Source of the DNA: Desulfovibrio sp.
GTDB taxonomy: Bacteria; Desulfobacterota; Desulfovibrionia; Desulfovibrionales; Desulfovibrionaceae
DNA length: 7,658 nt
Assembly (NCBI GenBank): GCA_003525525.1
Contig: DQED01000225.1
Span: 1 to 7,658, forward strand
Direction of reading: 5' to 3'
A program made the position numbers and the translations under genes. The notes under the pieces were generated by a model. That model saw only the letters and a list, made by a program, of their open reading frames with translations. It ran no database searches and had not been told where the DNA came from. Shown here piece by piece: positions 1 through 6,322 of this stretch (its first letter is position 1; every line of letters begins with the position of its first letter).

Positions 1-2
1 CG

Positions 3-671
3 CCGGTGCGCCATTTCGCGCCCCCGGCCGTGGAACGCCACGCACGCGCCGAAACGCCCGAAGCGGAGGAAGCGCCCGAACCCGCCTTCGCCCGCGCGCC
101 CGAGGAGATCGAACCCGCCCTGCCGCCGGGACTGCGCTACCTCGGCCAGTTCGCCGACACCTACCTGCTCGTGGATCTCGGCCGCGAACTCGTGCTCGTG
201 GACCAGCACGCCGCCCACGAGCGCGTCATCTACGCGGCCATGGAGGCCTCGGGCTCGCGCGGCGACAGCCGGCCGGTGGGCATCCCGGTCGAGACGTCGC
301 TGCACCCGAGCGAGCAGGCGAAGCTGCGCGAGCTGCACAACGAACTGCGCGCCGTCGGCTTCATCCTGGAAACGCCCCGTCCGGGCGTCGTCGCCATCAC
401 CGGCGCACCCCCCGGGCTCACCCTCGGCCAGGCGCGGGAATACCTCTCCGCCGCCCTGTCCGGGCAATCGAAGTCCTTGCAGGACCTCTGGATCCTCATG
501 AGCTGCAAGACCGCGGTCAAGGCGGGAACGCGCCTGGCCGACGACGAGGCCGTGGCGCTGCTCGCCCAGTGGGCGAGGGCCCCGGAACGCGACTACTGCC
601 CGCACGGCCGGCCGGTGACGGTGCGCTTCTCGATTCGCGAAATGGAAAAGATGTTCAAACGCAAGAAGTAG
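3..671 (+). CDS. mutL: DNA mismatch repair protein MutL, C-terminal part (5' end cut by window edge)
   Basis: This is the C-terminal region of MutL, the mismatch-repair protein that links mismatch recognition by MutS to strand incision. The N-terminal ATPase domain lies outside the window. Numbering from the GTG at position 6, which is an internal codon and not a proposed start, residues 1-40 are an acidic Ala/Pro/Glu linker. The dimerisation/endonuclease domain follows from about residue 43. Visible motifs are DQHAAHER (66-73), SCKTAVKAG (167-174) and CPHGRP (198-203), which mark the MutL type carrying a metal-dependent nicking site, unlike E. coli MutL. Position 77, where the motif DQHA(x)2E(x)4E normally ends in Glu, is Ala. 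The protein ends with a basic tail (KMFKRKK) and a TAG stop. No T-rich terminator follows. Family assignment is firm; whether the protein nicks DNA is open. Confidence 0.95.
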   Translation, partial: PVRHFAPPAVERHARAETPEAEEAPEPAFARAPEEIEPALPPGLRYLGQFADTYLLVDLGRELVLVDQHAAHERVIYAAMEASGSRGDSRPVGIPVETSLHPSEQAKLRELHNELRAVGFILETPRPGVVAITGAPPGLTLGQAREYLSAALSGQSKSLQDLWILMSCKTAVKAGTRLADDEAVALLAQWARAPERDYCPHGRPVTVRFSIREMEKMFKRKK

Positions 672-755
672 GCGTTTCGCGCCGTACGCGCCCGCCTTGC
701 CAAACACGCCAAAAATGTTCACAACCGGTGCCTGCGAAATGGCGCTTCGCGCCGT
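671..755. repeat. Imperfect direct repeat pair behind mutL
   Basis: A 15-base word, GGCGTTTCGCGCCGT at 671-685, recurs as GGCGCTTCGCGCCGT at 741-755 with one mismatch. The first copy begins on the last base of the mutL stop codon. The second copy can fold into a compound hairpin: TGCGA (733-737) pairs with TCGCA (755-759), and GGCGC (741-745) pairs with GCGCC (749-753) around the loop TTC. A further pair, GAAATGG (736-742) and CCATTTC (764-770), is an alternative outer stem. No T-run follows, so this is not a standard intrinsic terminator. Function is unknown. Confidence 0.6.
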
Positions 756-779
756 CGCATACCCATTTCACAAGGGCCT

Positions 780-898
780 CCCCCCACTTTTCCCTTCGGG
801 GGGGCCGGGGGGAATCACTCCCCCCGGCGGGGTGCAGGGGCAGAGCCCCTGCCGGAGAGGTCCGGGAGAGGCAACGCCCCTCCTGGCCGCCGGAGGCA
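780..898 (-). repeat. REP-like multi-hairpin element, long form, between mutL and hisH
   Basis: This C/G-rich intergenic element consists of adjacent hairpins. From left to right these are a CCC/GGG stem with a TTCG tetraloop (792-801); a perfect 9-bp stem, CCGGGGGGA (805-813) with TCCCCCCGG (819-827), loop ATCAC; and a perfect 8-bp stem, GCAGGGGC (834-841) with GCCCCTGC (845-852), loop AGA. It ends with a 23-base head (876-898) that is the exact reverse complement of 2372-2394 behind hisF. The tail (CCCCAC at 782-787, then the CCC-TTCG-GGG stem) also resembles the end of the downstream copy, so the two appear to be long and short forms of one modular element. I call the orientation minus because the downstream copy reads head first on the + strand. 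Repeated GC-rich palindromes of this kind are common in such genomes. It carries no coding signal. Confidence 0.7.
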
Positions 899-904
899 AG
901 GCGC

Positions 905-910
905 AAGGAG
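905..910 (+). promoter_or_regulatory. Ribosome binding site of hisH
   Basis: AAGGAG lies 9 bases before the ATG at 920 and fixes that start. It begins only six bases after the 23-base head of the upstream repeat element, so pairing of that head with other sequence could affect access to the site. That effect is inferred. Confidence 0.8.
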
Positions 911-919
911 TTACACCGC

Positions 920-1552
920 ATGCTTGCCATATTGGATTACAAGGCCGGCAATCAGACGAGCGTGCGCCGGGCGCTGGACCATCTCGGCATCCCCTGCCGC
1001 ATCACCGCCGATCCGGCCGTGATCGCCGACGCGGCGGGCATCGTCTTTCCCGGCGTCGGCGCGGCCGGCCAGGCCATGCACGAGCTGACGTCCACCGGCC
1101 TCGACGCCCTGCTCACCGCGCAGGTGGCCGCCGGCAAGCCGCTGCTCGGCATCTGCGTTGGCTGCCAGATCCTGCTCGAATACAGCGCGGAAAACGACAC
1201 CACGGCCCTCGGCGTCATTCCCGGACAGTGCGCCATGTTTTCGCCGGCGCTGACCGACGAGGACGGCGAACCCATCCGCATCCCGCACATGGGCTGGAAC
1301 CGCGTGACGCTTTCGCGGCCGTGCGAGCTCTTCGACGGCATCGACAAGGAAGCCGAATTCTATTTCGTGCACAGCTACTACCCGGTGCCCGCCGCCGAAT
1401 ACGTCATCGGCGTCACGGACTACGGGCTGCCCTTCTGCTCGATCCACGGCCGCAAGGGGCTTTGGGCGGTGCAGTTCCATCCGGAAAAAAGCGGCCGCCC
1501 AGGACTCGCGCTCCTGGCCAACTTCGCCGCCTACTGCAAGGAGGCACGCTAA
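920..1552 (+). CDS. hisH: Imidazole glycerol phosphate synthase, glutamine amidotransferase subunit HisH
   Basis: HisH hydrolyses glutamine and passes ammonia through a channel to HisF. The complex converts PRFAR to imidazole glycerol phosphate and AICAR in cytoplasmic histidine biosynthesis. The 210-residue protein has the usual family length. It is a class I (triad) glutamine amidotransferase: the nucleophile elbow is GICVGCQ with Cys79, and the other triad members are His187 and Glu189 in QFHPEKSG. The oxyanion-strand motif is FPGVGA (43-48), and HMGWN (123-127) and HSYYP (151-155) are typical of HisH. The start is supported by AAGGAG at 905-910; in-frame sequence upstream runs through the repeat element and is not protein-like. 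The gene stops two bases before hisF starts, which fits a two-subunit enzyme made from one transcript. The his genes for the other steps are not in the window. Confidence 0.96.
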   Translation: MLAILDYKAGNQTSVRRALDHLGIPCRITADPAVIADAAGIVFPGVGAAGQAMHELTSTGLDALLTAQVAAGKPLLGICVGCQILLEYSAENDTTALGVIPGQCAMFSPALTDEDGEPIRIPHMGWNRVTLSRPCELFDGIDKEAEFYFVHSYYPVPAAEYVIGVTDYGLPFCSIHGRKGLWAVQFHPEKSGRPGLALLANFAAYCKEAR

Positions 1553-1554
1553 CC

Positions 1555-2334
1555 ATGCTCTCCAAACGCGTCATTCCCTGCCTCGACGTCCGCGACGGCA
1601 AGCTCACCAAGGGCATCAAGTTCAAGGGCAACGTGGACATCGGCGACCCGGTGGAAACCGCCCGCCTCTACTACGAGGCCGGCGCCGACGAACTCGTCTT
1701 CTACGACATCACGGCCTCGAGCGAAGGCCGGGGCATCATGCTCGACGTGGTGGACAAGGTGGCGAGCCAGATTTTCATCCCCTTCTCCGTGGGCGGCGGC
1801 ATTTCCACGGTGGAGGACATGCGCGCGGTGCTTCTGGCCGGCGCGGAAAAGATCTCGGTCAACTCCGCGGCCGTGAAGAATCCGGACATCATCAGCCAGG
1901 GCGCGGCCGCGTTCGGCTCCCAGTGCGTGGTGGTCGGCATGGACGTCAAACAGGTGCCGGTCAGCGAAAAGATTCCCTCCGGCTACGAGATCGTCATCCA
2001 CGGCGGGCGCAAGCCCATGGGCCTCGACGCCGTGGAATGGGCCAGGACCGTGGAGGCGCTGGGGGCCGGCGAGATCTGCTGCAACTCCATCGACGCCGAC
2101 GGGGCCAAGACCGGCTACGAACTGACGCTGACGCGCCTTATCAGCGAAGCCGTGACCATCCCGGTCATCGCCTCCGGCGGCGCGGGCAACCCCGACCACA
2201 TGGCCGACGCCGTGACCGTGGGCAAGGCCTCGGCGGCGCTGATCGCCTCCATCGTCCACTACGGCGAATACTCCATCGAAGACTGCAAGAACCGCATGGC
2301 CGCGCGCGGCGTGAAGGTGCGGCGGGTGTGGTGA
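1555..2334 (+). CDS. hisF: Imidazole glycerol phosphate synthase, cyclase subunit HisF
   Basis: HisF is the (beta/alpha)8-barrel synthase partner of HisH. It uses the delivered ammonia to close the imidazole ring of IGP and release AICAR. The 259-residue protein starts with [11 protein letters not shown], placing the catalytic Asp at residue 11, and the second catalytic Asp is residue 130 in VVVGMDVK. Phosphate-binding loops are visible at SVGGGI (78-83) and ASGGAGN (206-212), with DGAKTGYE (182-189) between them. The segment after Asp130 (about 131-157, [13 protein letters not shown]...) is longer than in many HisF proteins. AAGGAGG at 1538-1544, inside the end of hisH, is 10 bases before the ATG. 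The tight spacing suggests co-translation with hisH. WbuZ-like HisF relatives used for surface-sugar amidation exist, but no sugar genes are nearby, so the histidine role is much more likely. Confidence 0.96.
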   Translation: MLSKRVIPCLDVRDGKLTKGIKFKGNVDIGDPVETARLYYEAGADELVFYDITASSEGRGIMLDVVDKVASQIFIPFSVGGGISTVEDMRAVLLAGAEKISVNSAAVKNPDIISQGAAAFGSQCVVVGMDVKQVPVSEKIPSGYEIVIHGGRKPMGLDAVEWARTVEALGAGEICCNSIDADGAKTGYELTLTRLISEAVTIPVIASGGAGNPDHMADAVTVGKASAALIASIVHYGEYSIEDCKNRMAARGVKVRRVW

Positions 2335-2371
2335 GAGAAGTGAAAAGATAGACAAGAGAAGATAAGAAGAA

Positions 2372-2437
2372 TGCCTCCGGCGGCCAGGAGGGGCAAGGGC
2401 CCCTCCTGGACCACCCCGAAAGGGGGAGGATGTGGGG
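2372..2437 (+). repeat. REP-like multi-hairpin element, short form, behind hisF
   Basis: The first 23 bases (2372-2394) are the exact reverse complement of 876-898 in front of hisH. The element contains a perfect 11-bp stem, CCAGGAGGGGC (2384-2394) with GCCCCTCCTGG (2399-2409), loop AAGG. A CCCC/GGGG stem with a GAAA tetraloop follows (2414-2425), and the element ends in GTGGGG (2432-2437). Its head and tail match the upstream copy, while the middle hairpins differ. It sits in the 3' untranslated region of hisHF, between the hisF stop and the terminator. Confidence 0.7.
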
Positions 2438-2464
2438 AATCCCGGTGCGAGCCGGGATTTTTTT
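2438..2464 (+). terminator. Intrinsic terminator of the hisHF transcript
   Basis: An 8-bp perfect stem, AATCCCGG (2438-2445) with CCGGGATT (2452-2459), loop TGCGAG, runs into seven T residues (2458-2464). This is a textbook rho-independent signal for + strand transcription ending just before the convergent nadB stop. Read from the other strand the stem is followed by TTCCCC, so termination of the nad operon here would be weaker. Confidence 0.88.
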
Positions 2465-2473
2465 ATTGGCGCG

Positions 2474-4054
2474 TCAGTCGATGCGGTAGTGGCAACCGAG
2501 CGAACGGCGGTTCTGCATGGCCGCGATGGTGATGGTGTAGGCGGCCTGACAGCCGTGGAACAGGTCCACGATGGCCTTACTAAGCGGCGTTTCGCGATAG
2601 AAGTCGTGCAGGTGCTTGTTGAGCTCGCGCAGATCCTCGAAGGCGCGCTTGAGGCGCGAGGACGAGCGGTTGATGCCCACGTAGTTCCACATGGTGTTGC
2701 GGATGGTGGCCCAGTCCTGGGCAATGAGCGCCGGGTCCTCGTTCTGGTTGGAGCCCGGGCTCACCCAGTCCGGAATGCTGTCCACGAGCCGGCGGCCGAG
2801 CGTGACCTTGTGCCCCGCCCGCTTGCCGATGTCCTGGCCCACGCTGTAGCCCCACAGCAGGCACTCGAGAAGCGACGTGCTCGCCAGGCGGTTGGCCCCG
2901 TGGATGCCGGTGCAGGCGCATTCGCCCGCGGCGTAGAGCCGTTCCAGAGTCGTGCGGCCGGCATTGTCCGTGAGCACGCCGCCGCAGAAATAGTGCGCCG
3001 CCGGCACCACAGGGATGGGCTGCTTCGTGACGTCGATGCCGAGCTCGAGGCAGCCCTTGCACACCGTGGGGAAGTGTTCCGCCACGTTTTTCACGTAGTT
3101 GGCCACGTCGAGGTAGACGCAGTCGTGGTCGGTCTTGAGCATCTCGGCCAGGATGGCCCGGGTCACGATGTCGCGCGGGGCGAGGTCCGCGCGGGGGTCG
3201 TAGCGCGTCATGAACGGCTCGCCCCGGTCGTTGACCAGCCGCGCCCCTTCGCCACGCAGGGCTTCGGTGATGAGCAGCCGCCGGTCGGCGCGGTGGAAAA
3301 GCGTGGTCGGATGGAACTGCACGTACTCCACGTTCATGACCTTGGCGAAGGCGCGCGAGGCCATGGCCAGGGCCGAGCCGATGGAGGAACGGGTGTTGGA
3401 GGTGTGCAGGAAGAGCCTGCCGCAACCGCCCGTGGCCAGGACCGTGAAGTCGGCCAGGATCGTCTCCACCTGGCCCGAGACCTCGTTTAAGACGTAGGCC
3501 CCCAGGCACTGGTTGAGCAACTGGTACTTGAATTCGAGCAGCGTGGCATGGTGGTGTGAGGTGAGCAGGTCCACGGCCGTGCGCTTGACCAGGATCTTGA
3601 TGTTCGGATGGGCCTTGACCGCGGCCATGAGCCCTTCCATGATGGCGCGCCCGGTACGGTCGGCCATGTGCAGGATGCGCGACACGCTGTGGCCGCCCTC
3701 CTTGCCCAGGTGCCAGCCGGAGCCGTCGCCCTTGCGGTCGAAGGGCAGCTGCAGGCGGTCGATGAGCATCTCCTGGACCACCTGCGGGCCGCGTTTGGCC
3801 AGGTACTTGACGGCGCGCGGCGAATTGTAGCGCCAGCCGCAGGTGAGCATGTCGCGTTCGAGCAGTTGCGGCGAGTCGTCCGGGCCGCGAAAGACGATGC
3901 CCCCCTGGGCCAGGGCGCTGTTGCCGTCGTCGAGGTCGTCGCCGGAGGTGAGCAGGATCACTTCCAGGCCGTGATCGGCCAGCGTCAGCGCGGCCGTGAG
4001 GCCGGCCAGTCCCGAGCCCACGACCAGGGCGTTTGCGTGCATGCGGTAGACCAT
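2474..4054 (-). CDS. nadB: L-aspartate oxidase NadB
   Basis: NadB is the FAD enzyme that oxidises L-aspartate to iminoaspartate, the first step of de novo NAD synthesis; the product is handed to NadA. The 526-residue protein is close to the usual size. The N-terminal dinucleotide-binding motif is VVGSGLAGL (11-19), followed by the substrate/FAD loop NSALAQGGI (45-53). Active-site motifs of the succinate dehydrogenase/aspartate oxidase family are present: QFHPT with His248, EALRGEGARL (264-273), PRDIV with Arg294, PAAHYFCGG with His354, and HGANRLAS with Arg389 followed by SLLEC (394-398). The C-terminal helical domain is complete. The start at 4054 is supported by GGGAG eight bases upstream; a second in-frame ATG at 4042 is possible. 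The gene follows nadA after 24 bases. In an anaerobe the re-oxidant is probably fumarate or another acceptor rather than oxygen, which is inferred. Confidence 0.96.
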   Translation of the reverse strand: MVYRMHANALVVGSGLAGLTAALTLADHGLEVILLTSGDDLDDGNSALAQGGIVFRGPDDSPQLLERDMLTCGWRYNSPRAVKYLAKRGPQVVQEMLIDRLQLPFDRKGDGSGWHLGKEGGHSVSRILHMADRTGRAIMEGLMAAVKAHPNIKILVKRTAVDLLTSHHHATLLEFKYQLLNQCLGAYVLNEVSGQVETILADFTVLATGGCGRLFLHTSNTRSSIGSALAMASRAFAKVMNVEYVQFHPTTLFHRADRRLLITEALRGEGARLVNDRGEPFMTRYDPRADLAPRDIVTRAILAEMLKTDHDCVYLDVANYVKNVAEHFPTVCKGCLELGIDVTKQPIPVVPAAHYFCGGVLTDNAGRTTLERLYAAGECACTGIHGANRLASTSLLECLLWGYSVGQDIGKRAGHKVTLGRRLVDSIPDWVSPGSNQNEDPALIAQDWATIRNTMWNYVGINRSSSRLKRAFEDLRELNKHLHDFYRETPLSKAIVDLFHGCQAAYTITIAAMQNRRSLGCHYRID

Positions 4055-4062
4055 CGCGCGTT

Positions 4063-4067
4063 CTCCC
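4063..4067 (-). promoter_or_regulatory. Ribosome binding site of nadB
   Basis: Read on the - strand, GGGAG lies in an A/G-rich stretch 8 bases before the ATG at 4054. It favours this start over the ATG at 4042, four codons further in. It sits in the 24-base gap between the nadA stop and nadB. Confidence 0.65.
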
Positions 4068-4078
4068 TTTCCGGCCGC

Positions 4079-5116
4079 CTATCGGGCCGAAACTTCAAGC
4101 ATCTTGGCCACCGCCGCCGTGGCCGGTCCACGCACGTCCTCGGGCACGGTCACGGGCGCGGCGGTGTCCAGAGTCTCAAGCAGGGCCAGCAGGTTCTCTT
4201 CCGTGCCCTTGGCCATGTTGGAACAGCCGGACACGCAAAGCGGACGGATGGTCTTTTCGCCCTGGTAGCGCCGGGCGAGCCGTGAAACGAGGTTGATTTC
4301 CGTGCCGATGACGATCTCGGCCCCGGCCGGGGCTTCGGCCACGTATTTGATGATGAACGAGGTGGAGCCGGCGGCGTCCGCGGCCTGCACGGTCTCGGGG
4401 GCGCATTCGGGGTGGACCACCACCTTGACGCCCGGGTGCGCGGCGCGCACGGCCGCGATGTCGCGGGCCTTGAAACGCGCATGGATGACGCACTGCCCGG
4501 GCCAGAAAAGCACTTCGGCCGAAGCTGCGGCCGCGAGGTCCAGGCGCTCCCCGCCGCCGCGCACGTCGAGGATGCAGCGTTTTTCCACGGGAACGCCCAG
4601 GGCGTTGTAGGTGTTTTGCCCGAGCATCTTGTCGGGTAGAAAGAGCACGCCGCGCCCCTGGTCGAGCGCCCATTCGAGCATCTTGCCGGCGTTGGCCGAG
4701 GTGCATACCGACCCGCCCCGCGCCCCGACCACGGCTTTGACCGCGGCGGAGGAGTTGACGTAGGTCAGCGGCAACACGTCGCGCCCGGCCGCGGCAAGGC
4801 GCGTCAGCACCCTTTCGACGAGGGCGGCCGGGGCCATCTCGGACATGACGCAGGCGGCGTCCGGCGCGGGGATGTGCACCCGCTGCCCGGGACCTGCCAG
4901 CATGGCCGCGGTCTCGGCCATGAAGAACACGCCGCAAAAAACGATGTCCCGGGCCGAAAGCCCGGCCACCTTGCGGGAAAGCTCCAGGGAGTCGCCCAGG
5001 ATGTCGGCGTGGGCGACCACGGCGTCGCGCTGGTAGTGGTGCGCGAGGATGGCCAGGGACTCGCCGCGGGCGCGGCGAATGTCCGTGATGCGCTGCGTGA
5101 CGGATGCGTCGTTCAT
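4079..5116 (-). CDS. nadA: Quinolinate synthase NadA
   Basis: NadA condenses iminoaspartate with dihydroxyacetone phosphate to quinolinate, using a [4Fe-4S] cluster as Lewis acid. The 345-residue protein has the repeated three-domain architecture of the family. Recognisable segments are LAHHYQ (25-29 onward), GDSLELSR (41-48), FCGVFFMAETA (60-70), YVNSSAAVKA (119-128), CTSANA (138-143), LPDKMLGQN (160-168), HPEC (235-238) and GTEINLVSRL (271-280). Likely cluster ligands by motif position are Cys89 (DAACVMSEM), Cys209 (WPGQCVIH) and Cys298 (CSNMAKGTEENL); Cys294 lies close by. The start codon overlaps the nadC stop as ATGA (5113-5116), and AAGGAG at 5128-5133 on the - strand lies 11 bases upstream. 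In-frame sequence continues upstream into nadC but is not NadA-like, so the ATG at 5116 is chosen. Confidence 0.96.
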   Translation of the reverse strand: MNDASVTQRITDIRRARGESLAILAHHYQRDAVVAHADILGDSLELSRKVAGLSARDIVFCGVFFMAETAAMLAGPGQRVHIPAPDAACVMSEMAPAALVERVLTRLAAAGRDVLPLTYVNSSAAVKAVVGARGGSVCTSANAGKMLEWALDQGRGVLFLPDKMLGQNTYNALGVPVEKRCILDVRGGGERLDLAAAASAEVLFWPGQCVIHARFKARDIAAVRAAHPGVKVVVHPECAPETVQAADAAGSTSFIIKYVAEAPAGAEIVIGTEINLVSRLARRYQGEKTIRPLCVSGCSNMAKGTEENLLALLETLDTAAPVTVPEDVRGPATAAVAKMLEVSAR

Positions 5117-6006
5117 GGGGCTGTGGTCTCCTTGAGCAGCATGCTGAAATCGGCGCTCGGCGCGGAATGGGTGATGCGCCCCACGGACACGAAATCCGCG
5201 CCCAGGGTCGCGATGGAGGCAAGGGCCGCGAGGTCCACCCCGCCGCTGACCTCCGTCTCGATGCCCTGCGGCACCATGGAAAGCGCCTTGCGCATGGTCT
5301 CCATGTCCATATTGTCGAGCATGATCCGTGCCGGCCGCTCGGCCACGGCCTGTCCGACCTCCTCCAGGGTGCGGCATTCGATTTCCACGGGCGGCATCTT
5401 GTCCATTCTTCCCTGGTAGGCCTTGCGCAAGGCGGCCATGGCCTGCGGGATGCCGCCGGCCCGGTCGATGTGGTTGTCCTTGAACATGAGCATTTCCGCC
5501 AGGTTCTTGCGGTGGTTGACGCCGCCGCCGACGAGGACCGCATATTTCTCGGGATAGCGCAGCCCGGGAAGGGTCTTGCGCGTGTCGAGCAGCCGGGTTC
5601 TGCCGCCGCCGAGGGCGGCTGTGGCCTGACGGACCCGGTTGGCGATGCCGGAGAGATGGCAGAGGAAATTGAGCATGACCCGTTCGGCCTTCAGCAGCGT
5701 CACGGCCGGACCGGTGATGGCGGCAACGACCGTACGATCCGCCACGGCGTCGCCGTCTGCGGCGGAAAAGGCGACCTCGCAGCGCGCGGCGTCGCCCATG
5801 CGCTCAAGCACCAGCGGCAGGATGGGCAGCCCGGCCACGAGGGAATCCTGCTTGGCCACGATGCGCGCGGCAAGCCGGTCGTCCGGGGCGAAAACGGCCT
5901 GGGAGGTGAGGTCCGGCCCGTCCTCCTCCAGGGCGAGGTCGATGGCCCGGATCAGGTATTCCCGGGCGGGTCCGGTGAAAAAGGCCTCGAAGCGGGGGTC
6001 GTTCAT
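5113..6006 (-). CDS. nadC: Nicotinate-nucleotide pyrophosphorylase (carboxylating) NadC
   Basis: NadC (quinolinate phosphoribosyltransferase) converts quinolinate and PRPP to nicotinate mononucleotide, CO2 and pyrophosphate, the step where de novo synthesis joins the shared NAD pathway. The 297-residue protein has the family's normal length. It begins with an N-terminal domain containing ALEEDGPDLTS (25-35). The barrel domain shows KAERVMLNFL with Arg109, LLDTRKTLPGLR (139-150), GGGVNHRKNL (160-169), FKDNHI (175-180), VEIE (207-210), MLDNMD (229-234) and VSGGV (253-257), all substrate or phosphate contacts in this family. The start at 6006 is chosen because the protein aligns with family N-termini from there. 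No convincing ribosome site precedes it, and the open frame runs on to 6210 without NadC-like sequence. As first gene of nadC-nadA-nadB it should carry the operon's leader. Confidence 0.96.
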   Translation of the reverse strand: MNDPRFEAFFTGPAREYLIRAIDLALEEDGPDLTSQAVFAPDDRLAARIVAKQDSLVAGLPILPLVLERMGDAARCEVAFSAADGDAVADRTVVAAITGPAVTLLKAERVMLNFLCHLSGIANRVRQATAALGGGRTRLLDTRKTLPGLRYPEKYAVLVGGGVNHRKNLAEMLMFKDNHIDRAGGIPQAMAALRKAYQGRMDKMPPVEIECRTLEEVGQAVAERPARIMLDNMDMETMRKALSMVPQGIETEVSGGVDLAALASIATLGADFVSVGRITHSAPSADFSMLLKETTAP

Positions 6007-6322
6007 GGCGTCACGCGTCCGGGTATGGGCCACGGCCGGAAGCGTGACGCGTCCGGCGCCGGGCCGTGTGGGGAAAGGCGGGCGGCGCGGCGCGCCGGGA
6101 CACTTTCCGAACAGGGCGGCCGGCGTCGTGCCGGACCGCGCCGGAAAAAGTAGCTTTTTTGCAACACCCCGGCAAGGCCGGGCGCTGGCGACTTTTGTCC
6201 GGCCTCGCAAGGCCTTCCGTCAGCGCGGGACGCGCAAGAGCCCGGCGCGGCCCATCCGGGCTGGCGTATCCTTTTGACCCGGCAGGACTCCGGCAGCGGT
6301 CAAAATTCCCGCCCGGGGCGGA
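6007..6322 (-). promoter_or_regulatory. Non-coding region between rarA and nadC; probable nad operon promoter and leader
   Basis: These 316 bases separate the rarA stop from the nadC start and show no convincing gene. They contain a 15-base near-repeat pair beside nadC (listed separately) and a short A/T island at 6145-6160, where AAAAAG and CTTTTT flank TAG. Hairpins are CCCGGC/GCCGGG around AAG (6168-6182), GGCCT/AGGCC around CGCA (6201-6214), and AGCCCGG (6239-6245) with CCGGGCT (6256-6262). A TTTTGACC (6272-6279) with GGTCAAAA (6298-6305) inverted repeat lies next to rarA. The operon promoter is expected here by position, but I cannot assign clear -35/-10 boxes. No hairpin is followed by a clean T-run on the - strand, so no intrinsic rarA terminator is evident. 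Confidence 0.5.
6008..6056. repeat. 15-bp near-identical repeat pair in front of nadC, candidate operator
   Basis: GCGTCACGCGTCCGG (6008-6022) and GCGTGACGCGTCCGG (6042-6056) are direct repeats differing at one base and offset by 34 bp, roughly three helical turns. Because of that base difference, the first nine bases of each (GCGTCACGC and GCGTGACGC) are also exact inverted repeats. Each unit contains the palindrome ACGCGT. The nearer unit begins one base upstream of the nadC start codon, where a bound protein would cover the ribosome site. A regulatory role is inferred from position only. Confidence 0.5.

Noticed and set aside
780..898. CRISPR-like or tRNA-like structure in the mutL-hisH gap
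   Set aside because: The hairpins differ from one another, there are no regularly spaced identical repeats with spacers, and no cloverleaf with TTC loop and acceptor stem can be drawn.
569..919. N-terminal extension of hisH overlapping the end of mutL
   Set aside because: The extension reads through mutL in another frame and through the hairpin element. It has no protein-like character, and HisH is complete from 920 with a good ribosome site.
697..2334. A 545-codon open frame on the + strand covering hisH and running into hisF
   Set aside because: Its first half is the out-of-frame reading of hisH (Arg/Pro/His-rich, no family motifs). Only the part from 1555 is HisF, and a ribosome site marks the start there. 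It is not a fusion protein.
876..2394. Composite transposon bounded by the 23-bp inverted repeats
   Set aside because: The enclosed DNA is the ordinary hisHF pair with no transposase, and I see no target-site duplication. The repeats fit a dispersed REP-like family better.
1549..2724. 391-codon - strand open frame spanning hisF, the terminator region and the end of nadB
   Set aside because: It crosses a strong + strand terminator and two repeat hairpins, and its composition is that of antisense high-GC DNA. No domain is recognisable.
2432..3490. Long + strand open frames opposite nadB, and similar ones opposite nadA, nadC and rarA
   Set aside because: They are His/Val/Arg/Gly-rich shadows in the antisense frames of clearly recognised genes, with no motifs or ribosome sites.
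6145..6160. A/T island with AAAAAG and CTTTTT arms as a rarA terminator
   Set aside because: The stem is only six weak base pairs with a 3-base loop and there is no GC-rich stem directly before the T-run. It lies more than 160 bases beyond the rarA stop.
6007..6210. Extra 68 residues in front of nadC in the same frame
   Set aside because: The sequence is Arg/Pro/Ala-rich, unlike NadC N-termini, and NadC has full length from 6006. Long open frames are expected by chance at this GC content.
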